From Candidatus Babelota bacterium (GTDB lineage: Bacteria > Babelota > Babeliae > Babelales > Vermiphilaceae): a stretch of DNA of 5,899 nucleotides. Location: assembly GCA_013213985.1 (NCBI GenBank), contig JABSSP010000175.1, positions 1 through 5,899 on the forward strand, read 5' to 3'. Shown piece after piece: positions 1 through 4,809 of this stretch (positions are counted from its first letter, which is position 1; each line of letters opens with the position of its first letter). The position numbers and the translations under genes are program-made. Below the pieces are notes generated by a model, which made no database searches, was not told the origin of the DNA, and saw only the letters and a list, made by a program, of their open reading frames with translations.

Positions 1-2
1 CA

Positions 3-353
3 CGACAAAAAACTGATTCGGGTTTAGAGTACGAAATTATTAAAGAAGGCGCAGGAGCAGAACCAAACGTTGGGCAAGAAGTTTCTGTGCATTATACTGG
101 TTGGTTAGACAATAATGACGAGCCAGGGACCAAGTTTGACAGCAGCGTCGATCGTGGAGAACCACTGAAGTTTAGAATCGGTGTTGGATACGTTATTCCA
201 GGTTGGGATGAAGGTGTTATGTTGATGAAAGTCGGCGAAAAACGCCGTTTTTTTATTCCTGCGGACCTAGCGTATGGTACGCGCAGTGTTGGTCTCCTTA
301 TTCCACCAAATTCTCGTCTTATTTTTGATGTTGAACTTTTGGACGTTAAATAA
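3..353 (+). CDS. FKBP-type peptidyl-prolyl cis-trans isomerase, 5' end outside window
   Basis: This reading frame is open from the left edge and gives 116 residues to a TAA stop. Seen: a nearly complete FKBP domain beginning near residue 5 (SGLEYEIIKEG), then HYTGW (30-34), FDSSVDRGEP (45-54), VIPGWDEGV (64-72), AYG (90-92), IPP (100-102) and FDVELL (108-113). By comparison with FKBP12, the pocket residues Tyr31, Phe45, Asp46, Arg51, Phe57, Val64, Ile65, Trp68 and Tyr91 are kept, while the FKBP12 His87 position is Val96. Known of the family: it catalyses prolyl cis-trans isomerisation during protein folding. The GTG at 87 lies inside the domain and is not a plausible start. The true start, and any signal peptide or extra N-terminal domain, lie upstream, so cytoplasmic versus exported location cannot be decided. 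The gene stops 14 bases before the oxidoreductase, suggesting one transcript. Confidence 0.95.
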   Translation, partial: RQKTDSGLEYEIIKEGAGAEPNVGQEVSVHYTGWLDNNDEPGTKFDSSVDRGEPLKFRIGVGYVIPGWDEGVMLMKVGEKRRFFIPADLAYGTRSVGLLIPPNSRLIFDVELLDVK

Positions 354-367
354 TTGTTATATAATTT

Positions 368-1591
368 ATGAATAAAAAACATGTTATTATTGGTGTTTCC
401 GCTGCTGGTATCAGCATGGCGAACAATCTCAGAAGACTGAATTCAGAGTCTGAGATTATCTGTATTTCTACAGAAAAAGAAATTCCCTATAATAAATGTT
501 TTTTAGCTGACCACTTAAGTGGTTTAAAATCTGAAGATCAGGTGTATACGCTTACACCTGATCTTTGCAAAAAAAAGAATATCACATTACGTCTTGGCGT
601 GTGGGTTGAACGCATTGTTTCCCAGGAAAAAAAGATTATTATAAGCGGTGGTGAATCAATTTCTTATGATACACTTTTTATCGGGACGGGGAGTTCTCCT
701 GTTATTCCTGATATCAAAGGTGTAAAGGCAGTTAAAAAAGGCATTTTTACTTTTCACACTATTGCTGATTCACAAGCATTACTTTCTTTAGCGAAATCAA
801 AAAAAGGACTTCGAGTTGTTATTGTTGGTGCAGGGTTAAGTGGCCTTGAATGCGCTGATTCACTTTCAGAGCAGGGGGCACACGTTTTTGTAGTTGAAAT
901 GCACAATCGTGTATTGTTTCGTCAGGTGGACCAACAAGGTTCTGACTTAATTGTAAAACATATGCTCAAACAGGGAATATCTTTTTACCCTGAACAAACA
1001 GTGAGTGAAGTTCTTTCAGACCAAAAAAGAACTGTTTCTGGCGTGAAGCTTGCCAGTGGTTTACAGCTTGAAGCTGATTGCGTTGTTTTTGCTCTTGGCT
1101 TGCGGCCCAATATAGGCATTGTAAAAGGAACTGATATTGAACTGTGCAATGGTGGCATTCTTACTGACGATTATATGCGTACGACCGTGCCCAATATTTA
1201 CGCAGGAGGCGACGTTGCATGTGTTAAGGACCAAGTCAGTGGCGAACGTGTTTTGAGCTGCACGTGGCCTGATGCTATGTTTCAGGGTATGATTGCGGCC
1301 AACGCCGTTACAGGGAAACCGCGTATTTACCCTGGAGTTACCCTGATAACCAGTTCTTCCTTTTTTGGCCTTACGTTTTGTGCTTCAGGGGCCACTGCTG
1401 GCCCTGTGGTATCAGGTTCAAATGGCTATGAAATAGCCAAAAATGCCTCTGAAGATAACTATTGTAAAATTCTAGTCAAAAATGGCCTAGTCAGGGGATT
1501 TCTCTCTGTAGGCGCTTCAACCAACCTTGCCAGGCTAAAAAGGGCATTATTGAGTGCTCAGCCTATAGATATAGACCAGCTCCTGGTATAG
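368..1591 (+). CDS. FAD-dependent pyridine nucleotide-disulfide-family oxidoreductase (NADH oxidase / rubredoxin reductase / NirB N-terminal type)
   Basis: The product is 407 residues. Seen: an N-terminal FAD Rossmann motif VIIGVSAAGISMA (6-18); PYNKCFLADHLSG (40-52); TLFIGTGSSPVIP (102-114); a second Rossmann motif VVIVGAGLSGLE (150-161) ending at Glu177, which favours NADH over NADPH; ALGLRPN (242-248); and the second FAD motif T273-VPNIYAGGDVA (278-284). The remaining C-terminal part (about 310-407) matches the small interface domain in size. Known of the family: a flavoprotein passes electrons from NAD(P)H to an acceptor such as rubredoxin, ferredoxin, oxygen or a disulfide. The acceptor here is unknown. 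Cys44 lies close to where CoA-disulfide reductases have their redox cysteine, but the family sequence SFxxCGLPY is absent. The ATG at 368 is the first usable start, and its Shine-Dalgarno is poor, so translation may be coupled to the FKBP gene upstream. No clear terminator follows. Confidence 0.9.
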   Translation: MNKKHVIIGVSAAGISMANNLRRLNSESEIICISTEKEIPYNKCFLADHLSGLKSEDQVYTLTPDLCKKKNITLRLGVWVERIVSQEKKIIISGGESISYDTLFIGTGSSPVIPDIKGVKAVKKGIFTFHTIADSQALLSLAKSKKGLRVVIVGAGLSGLECADSLSEQGAHVFVVEMHNRVLFRQVDQQGSDLIVKHMLKQGISFYPEQTVSEVLSDQKRTVSGVKLASGLQLEADCVVFALGLRPNIGIVKGTDIELCNGGILTDDYMRTTVPNIYAGGDVACVKDQVSGERVLSCTWPDAMFQGMIAANAVTGKPRIYPGVTLITSSSFFGLTFCASGATAGPVVSGSNGYEIAKNASEDNYCKILVKNGLVRGFLSVGASTNLARLKRALLSAQPIDIDQLLV

Positions 1592-1653
1592 GTTTCTCGA
1601 TAGGTCCTCTCAGAGCCATAATACGAGACCCTTTGGACAGCTTGCAACTGTTC

Positions 1654-1683
1654 TTGTAATCTGTAATTAGTAATATTTATATA
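1654..1683 (+). promoter_or_regulatory. Possible sigma-70-type promoter for the exported-protein pair
   Basis: In the 141-base gap after the oxidoreductase, TTGTAA (1654-1659, 4 of 6 to TTGACA) and TATATA (1678-1683, 4 of 6 to TATAAT) are 18 bases apart. This would start transcription near 1690, about 40 bases before the next gene. The region is AT-rich, so chance matches are likely. The rest of the gap holds no ORF, and only a weak bulged inverted repeat (1591-1599 with 1624-1630). Confidence 0.3.
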
Positions 1684-1722
1684 TGTCATTTTTAAGTGGA
1701 AGTGGCATTATTTTGTTCTTAT

Positions 1723-1727
1723 GGAGG
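1723..1727 (+). promoter_or_regulatory. Strong Shine-Dalgarno that fixes the start at 1733
   Basis: GGAGG lies 5 bases before the ATG at 1733. An in-frame ATG at 1721 overlaps this site, but starting there would put the ribosome-binding site inside the gene and add four residues ahead of the basic signal-peptide start, so 1733 is chosen. The leader from TATGGAGGTT to the ATG is nearly the same as that of the next gene. Confidence 0.8.
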
Positions 1728-1732
1728 TTATT

Positions 1733-2152
1733 ATGAACAAGTTATATACTACTAAATCACGTCGTGGTTTATTCTTATCAATTCTTACTGCATTTGCAGT
1801 AGTCGCTCCAACAGTTGTATCAGCTTCAGAGGGTACGCCAGTTCCTGTAGCTCCATCGAAATGGAAACCAGCTGGAGATAACTTATTAATTATCGCATCA
1901 AACATCTGGTCTGTTGTACCAGGTGCTGCAGAATTAGTGACACATGACTTTAAGGTGGGTAGTGAGGCTGTTACCAAAATGAAAATTGTACCAGCAGCAC
2001 TCGTACTGTACGGTTTATGGAAGTTCGCACCTCAGGTGAAAAGACTTGCTAGTGGAATTTGGAATCGCATGTGTGATTGGTGCACGGGAGCACGACGCGT
2101 TTATCATCGCAGATTCGGCAGTGAAGAGGTCATTAAACGTAGAGATAACTAG
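1733..2152 (+). CDS. Small exported protein of unknown function (paralog of the next gene)
   Basis: I do not recognise a named family. The product is 139 residues. Seen: a typical Sec signal peptide with a basic start (MNKLYTTKSRRG), a hydrophobic core (13-29) and a likely cut at VSA|SE (after residue 31); then a Pro/Val/Ala-rich stretch (34-47); SNIWSV (56-61); VGS (75-77); a second hydrophobic segment KIVPAALVLYGLW (84-96) that may be a short membrane or amphipathic helix; and a strongly basic tail with a Cys-x-x-Cys pair (114 and 117). The order ASE, Pro/Val-rich linker, SN-aromatic-S, VGS, IPA/VPA, YG is repeated in the following gene, so the two are inferred to be diverged duplicates. 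The product is probably exported beyond the inner membrane or anchored in it through the second hydrophobic segment. The strong ribosome-binding site suggests good expression. Function unknown. Confidence 0.8.
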   Translation: MNKLYTTKSRRGLFLSILTAFAVVAPTVVSASEGTPVPVAPSKWKPAGDNLLIIASNIWSVVPGAAELVTHDFKVGSEAVTKMKIVPAALVLYGLWKFAPQVKRLASGIWNRMCDWCTGARRVYHRRFGSEEVIKRRDN

Positions 2153-2189
2153 CCCGGTGATCGAAGATAAGCAAAGTTAATTAATTATG

Positions 2190-2217
2190 AGATGCCATTC
2201 ACAACAGAATGGTATTT
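2190..2217 (+). other. Intergenic RNA hairpin between the two exported-protein genes
   Basis: GCCATTC and GAATGGT form the core of an 11-bp uninterrupted stem (2190-2200 with 2207-2217, including two G-U pairs) closed by a 6-base loop ACAACA. It lies in the 91-base gap between the paralogs and ends 26 bases before the next ATG. No U-run follows directly, so it is not a standard terminator. It could stabilise or process a shared mRNA, or be incidental. Confidence 0.5.
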
Positions 2218-2229
2218 GCAAAATTATAT

Positions 2230-2234
2230 GGAGG
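2230..2234 (+). promoter_or_regulatory. Strong Shine-Dalgarno that fixes the start at 2244
   Basis: GGAGG is 9 bases before the ATG at 2244. The frame is open back to an ATG at 2187, but the extra 19 residues would place this site inside the gene and put non-signal sequence before a perfect signal peptide. The leader matches that of the preceding gene apart from a T-run longer by four bases. Confidence 0.8.
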
Positions 2235-2243
2235 TTTTTTATT

Positions 2244-3167
2244 ATGAAAAAGAAACTATTATTTTTAACAGCATTATTGCTACAAGGTCTTGCTGCGCCA
2301 GTTTTGGCGAGTGAATCTGCTCCTAGTGTTGCGAGTTCACCAGTGGCAGCTGCCACTGGACAAACTTCACCAGGAATCATAAGTAATTTATGGTCAATTG
2401 CTGGCAGTGTTGTAAAATCTGGATGGAATGTCGGGTCATTTGCACTTAACACGGTATTGGGTTGTATCAAAGGATTGTGCACAGGTGTTGAAAAAATTAC
2501 TGCAAGCAAATGGACTATGATTCCAGCCGGTGTTGCGTCAGTCTATGGTGCTTATTATTGGCATCAGGCTCGCAAATTTAAAGCACCAATAAAAAATGCA
2601 AAACGATACCTAAAAGGTACTGGCATGGACGAGCAGGATAACTTAAGAAAATGGCCATCAACTGATAATGGTATTGGTAGACAATACAACTTCATGGCAT
2701 GGGCTTGGATTGAGGCAATGCCTGATGCTCAGTACATTCAAAATAGAGATAACGTAAACAATATCATAAAAGAGATTATCGACTCTAAGGGCCATTTAAA
2801 GTGCCATATGTATCTTTATGATCAAGATGCTGACCAATTACCATTACATGTGCGAATGGTTAATGCGCTGCGTTATGAGCTAGAAACCGTAAGAATACTC
2901 AGAGAGGATATTGACAAGCTGGTCCCAGCTGGCTCACTTTATGCACAAGAAGCTGAAGAAGCTACTACTACTCGTGCTAGAGCACTTGAAGTGTCCAAGC
3001 TTATGGCTTTTCCTAAAAGGGCTGAGGCTATTAAATACGGACGAGAGCTTCAGAAGCGTTATCAGCGTTTAGATGCATTACTTGTATTCATCGAAAGAAA
3101 TAGCCGAGCTATAGACGACGAATTCATGAACTATAATCATCTAGAAGACGATCAAGATTTTGCATAA
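2244..3167 (+). CDS. Exported protein of unknown function with helical C-terminal domain
   Basis: No named family is recognised. The product is 307 residues from the ATG preceded by GGAGG. Seen: a signal peptide MKKKLLFLTALLLQGLAAPVLA with likely cleavage VLA|SE (after 22); an Ala/Ser/Pro/Val-rich linker (24-42); IISNLWSI (45-52); VGS (63-65); Cys74 and Cys79; MIPAG (92-96) followed by SVYGAYYW (99-106), a second hydrophobic patch; then a charged, largely helix-favouring region of about 200 residues (107-307) rich in Glu, Arg, Lys and Ala, with an acidic end EDDQDFA. The first 110 residues follow the same motif order as the preceding 139-residue protein, so this looks like a paralog with an added C-terminal domain. 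It is probably exported or anchored with the large domain outside the cytoplasm. A terminator lies about 140 bases downstream. Function unknown. Confidence 0.82.
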   Translation: MKKKLLFLTALLLQGLAAPVLASESAPSVASSPVAAATGQTSPGIISNLWSIAGSVVKSGWNVGSFALNTVLGCIKGLCTGVEKITASKWTMIPAGVASVYGAYYWHQARKFKAPIKNAKRYLKGTGMDEQDNLRKWPSTDNGIGRQYNFMAWAWIEAMPDAQYIQNRDNVNNIIKEIIDSKGHLKCHMYLYDQDADQLPLHVRMVNALRYELETVRILREDIDKLVPAGSLYAQEAEEATTTRARALEVSKLMAFPKRAEAIKYGRELQKRYQRLDALLVFIERNSRAIDDEFMNYNHLEDDQDFA

Positions 3168-3196
3168 TAATCTCTAGCAATTAATTATATTTAATG

Positions 3197-3202
3197 TATA
3201 AT
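3197..3202 (+). promoter_or_regulatory. Candidate promoter -10 box (TATAAT)
   Basis: A perfect TATAAT lies 30 bases after the end of the exported-protein gene. The best -35 at 17 bases (CTAGCA, 3174-3179) matches TTGACA at only 3 of 6 positions. A start near 3209 would give an RNA of about 130 nt running through the 17-bp hairpin to the terminator at 3306-3337, or a 150-nt leader for psd. The surroundings are very AT-rich, which lowers the weight of the match. Confidence 0.4.
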
Positions 3203-3234
3203 TAAAGAACTACTTAAATTTACTTCGAGTAATA

Positions 3235-3273
3235 GCAGGAGGCGTTGCGCTTTTTGAGCGTGATGTCTCCTGC
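3235..3273 (+). ncRNA. 17-bp perfect RNA hairpin, possible small RNA or structured leader
   Basis: This 39-nt element folds with no mismatch or bulge. GCAGGAG (3235-3241) pairs with CTCCTGC (3267-3273), GCGTT with GATGT, and GCGCT with AGCGT, around a 5-base loop UUUUG. Four of the 17 pairs are G-U, so only the + strand RNA folds fully; on the other strand they become A-C mismatches. That points to a function as + strand RNA. It is GC-rich compared with its flanks. It is not directly followed by a U-run; an intrinsic terminator comes 32 bases later. It could be part of a small RNA, a leader of psd, or a 3' stabiliser of the upstream mRNA. I do not recognise a known RNA family. Confidence 0.5.
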
Positions 3274-3305
3274 ATTCATTATGTAGGTTTTTTGATTTTG
3301 GTGTT

Positions 3306-3337
3306 AAAAAAAGTATCTTGAAAGAGATACTTTTTTT
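3306..3337 (+). terminator. Intrinsic terminator, likely bidirectional
   Basis: AAAAAAA-GTATCT, loop TGAAAG, AGATAC-TTTTTTT: a perfect 13-bp stem (including the A/T runs) with seven U at the 3' side. The A-run upstream would serve as the U-run for the opposite strand. It closes the transcript of the exported-protein pair, or of a small RNA, 22 bases before psd. If transcription of psd starts upstream of it, it could act as an attenuator. Confidence 0.85.
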
Positions 3338-3359
3338 ACTTTTAAGGGGCTTATAACAG

Positions 3360-4019
3360 ATGATTGATTTTTTAGTTTCTAATTTACTCTGGACGCAAGG
3401 CTTTTCTGTCCTGATTGCTATCTTGGCTTTAGCAATTATAGGGTGGCTTTTCTTTAGGCCGATTTTGTACCTTTCTCTAGGTTTTTTCTTATTTAGTTTT
3501 TACTTTTTTCGTAATCCTGAGCGTTCATGCTCTGGTCCGTTGTGCGCAAGTCAATCTACTTTGGTTTGTCCCGCAGACGGTAAAATTGTTGGCATAGCAC
3601 GCAATAAAAATAATGGATTTGATGGCTATTCACAGCGTGTTTCTATCTTTTTATCTCCTCTTGATGTGCATGTGCAGTGGACGCCCATGGCAGGTGTGGT
3701 TGAACGCATCATCTATAAACCGGGCGAGTTTGCGATGGCCTTTTTGCCTAAAAGCTCTGAATTGAATGAACGCAATGATCTTGTATTGCGCAATGACCAA
3801 GACAGAACAATTCTAGTGCGTCAAATTGCAGGCACAATTGCCCGTAGAATTGTTTGCTGGGTTAAGCAGGGTCAAAATATAACCCGAGGAGAAAAATATG
3901 GCATGATCCGATTTGGTTCGCGTGTGGATATTCTTTTACCTGATGATGTGCACCTTGAAGTTGGCATTGATCAAAAAGTGTATGGTGGTCAGACTGTCTT
4001 GGGTTACTGGAAAAAATAA
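3360..4019 (+). CDS. psd: Phosphatidylserine decarboxylase proenzyme, short membrane form
   Basis: The product is 219 residues, the length of the short Psd/archaetidylserine decarboxylase-like family and shorter than E. coli Psd. Known of the family: it decarboxylates phosphatidylserine to phosphatidylethanolamine at the inner membrane, using a pyruvoyl group made by self-cleavage at a serine. Seen: two likely membrane helices (about 16-32 and 34-50), FFRNPER (49-55), PADGKIVGI (71-79), SIFLSPLDVHVQW (95-107), KSSELNERN (131-139), RQIAGTIARRIV (154-165) and RFGSRVDILLP (184-194). Asp73, His104 and the Gly186-Ser187 cleavage site correspond to the catalytic set, with Ser187 expected to become the pyruvoyl of the small subunit. 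The start at 3360 has AAGGGG ten bases upstream. The usual partner pssA, often next to this form, does not follow; an exported protein and dnaA do. Psd is confident. The archaetidyl substrate alternative is unlikely in a bacterium. Confidence 0.95.
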   Translation: MIDFLVSNLLWTQGFSVLIAILALAIIGWLFFRPILYLSLGFFLFSFYFFRNPERSCSGPLCASQSTLVCPADGKIVGIARNKNNGFDGYSQRVSIFLSPLDVHVQWTPMAGVVERIIYKPGEFAMAFLPKSSELNERNDLVLRNDQDRTILVRQIAGTIARRIVCWVKQGQNITRGEKYGMIRFGSRVDILLPDDVHLEVGIDQKVYGGQTVLGYWKK

Positions 4020-4076
4020 AATCTAACAACTTTATAAAATCTATTCGTATAATCAAAATGAATAATAATTACTGTA

Positions 4077-4106
4077 TTGACAATTTGATATTAAGATTGT
4101 TACGGT
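4077..4106 (+). promoter_or_regulatory. Probable promoter with consensus -35 and extended -10
   Basis: A perfect TTGACA (4077-4082) is followed after 18 bases by TACGGT (4101-4106, 3 of 6 to TATAAT), preceded by TG and one base (4098-4100), the extended -10 pattern. Transcription would begin near 4113, about 43 bases before the exported-protein ATG at 4156, and could continue into dnaA, since no terminator is seen between them. Confidence 0.5.
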
Positions 4107-4155
4107 GGTGATAGAACAAAACGGTATGAATGTTCTGAAAAATAAAGGGATAGTT

Positions 4156-4692
4156 ATGAAATTTTTAATCAAATATTTTATGTTAACGACTATTTTTGTC
4201 GCGCCAAACATACAAAGTTCAGACAACGTACTGCAAAAAGTAACCCACGCTTCTCAATTGGAAATAGAACCTTCGCTTGGCAAAGGTGAAGTAACCTTAT
4301 GTTTTTCTCCGGGAACTACGTTTGTGTGCCATGGTGAAAAAAAAGTGAGATCAAAAAATCAAGTGACGTTCTTTTCTCCACGAGCAGGTTTTTCAGTTGC
4401 GTCTGATTTAGGAATTAAAAATATTGACCGCATGTCTGATCAAGGGTATCGGATTGAAATTGAAAAAGTTACAAAGCCGACCGGTGGCATTAAAGTTTCT
4501 GTGACGTATGATCCTCGTGAAGTGATATTTTCTTATGATCCGCCTGCTGAATCGCGCGACTTGTCGAATGTTTCAGTGGTGCTGAATTTTTACAATAAAA
4601 AGATAAAAGAAAAAATAGAAAAACGAGCAAGTCCGGTTATTAGCACTGCGTGGTCTGATCAAGGTGGTCTAGAAGAATTTCTCATTGTCTAA
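4156..4692 (+). CDS. Exported beta-rich protein of unknown function upstream of dnaA
   Basis: I do not recognise the family with confidence. The product is 178 residues from the ATG at 4156, chosen because AAAGGGA sits 5 bases upstream and it begins a signal-peptide-like segment MKFLIKYFMLTTIFVAPNIQSS. An in-frame GTG at 4105 would add 17 polar residues before it. Seen: after the signal (cut probably near 20-22) the chain alternates short hydrophobic/polar strands, for example EVTLCF (45-50), QVTFF (69-73), YRIEIEKV (98-105), GIKVSVTYD (111-119), EVIFSYD (122-128) and SVVLNFYN (140-147), so it is probably a beta-sandwich. Two cysteines (49, 58) could form a disulfide outside the cytoplasm. 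The strand pattern loosely recalls AMIN-type domains that target cell-wall amidases, but no catalytic domain follows and this is only a guess. It is probably transcribed from the promoter at 4077-4106. Confidence 0.75.
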   Translation: MKFLIKYFMLTTIFVAPNIQSSDNVLQKVTHASQLEIEPSLGKGEVTLCFSPGTTFVCHGEKKVRSKNQVTFFSPRAGFSVASDLGIKNIDRMSDQGYRIEIEKVTKPTGGIKVSVTYDPREVIFSYDPPAESRDLSNVSVVLNFYNKKIKEKIEKRASPVISTAWSDQGGLEEFLIV

Positions 4693-4723
4693 TTTCTGTA
4701 CTTTCTTTCGCAAAAGTTCAGGT

Positions 4724-4774
4724 TCTGGTAAAGTATGGTAATGGACTGACAAGCAGATTCTTTGTTTGTGGTAA
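4724..4774 (+). repeat. Three spaced copies of TNTGGTAA in the dnaA upstream region
   Basis: TCTGGTAA (4724-4731), TATGGTAA (4734-4741) and TGTGGTAA (4767-4774) start 10 and 33 bases apart, close to whole helical turns, within the 117-base gap before dnaA. They are similar to, but one base shorter than, the reverse complement of a DnaA box (TGTGGATAA). The likeliest use, if real, is as a protein-binding array controlling dnaA. The third copy overlaps a short inverted repeat, TTGTG (4766-4770) with CACAA (4781-4785). No convincing dnaA promoter was found in this gap. Confidence 0.4.
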
Positions 4775-4809
4775 GAATCACACAACACATTTTTCAACCG
4801 AGAAAGTAC

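Noticed and set aside
92..382. Reverse-strand open frames over the FKBP, exported-protein and psd genes
   Set aside because: They overlap well-supported + strand genes, show no recognisable motifs and look like complementary-strand shadows.
1591..1630. Inverted repeat after the oxidoreductase as a terminator
   Set aside because: Only about 7 bp with a 2-base bulge, a 24-base loop and no U-run.
2939..2947. TTATGCACA, an exact match to the DnaA-box consensus TTATNCACA
   Set aside because: A single copy inside the coding region of the 307-residue protein; one match in about 5.9 kb on two strands is not surprising, and no cluster surrounds it.
1733..3167. Cysteine pairs (CxxC in the first, C-x4-C in the second exported protein) as a shared metal site
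   Set aside because: They lie on opposite sides of the hydrophobic segment and have different spacing, so they do not align between the two proteins.
4048..4053. TATAAT after psd as a promoter -10 box
   Set aside because: No acceptable -35 at 16-18 bases, and a better promoter (TTGACA with extended -10) lies closer to the next gene.
4762..4809. Upstream in-frame TTG/GTG starts for dnaA
   Set aside because: They would add 14-16 residues not usual at the DnaA N-terminus, and would place the TGGTAA array inside or against the coding region; the start at 4810 aligns with the family.
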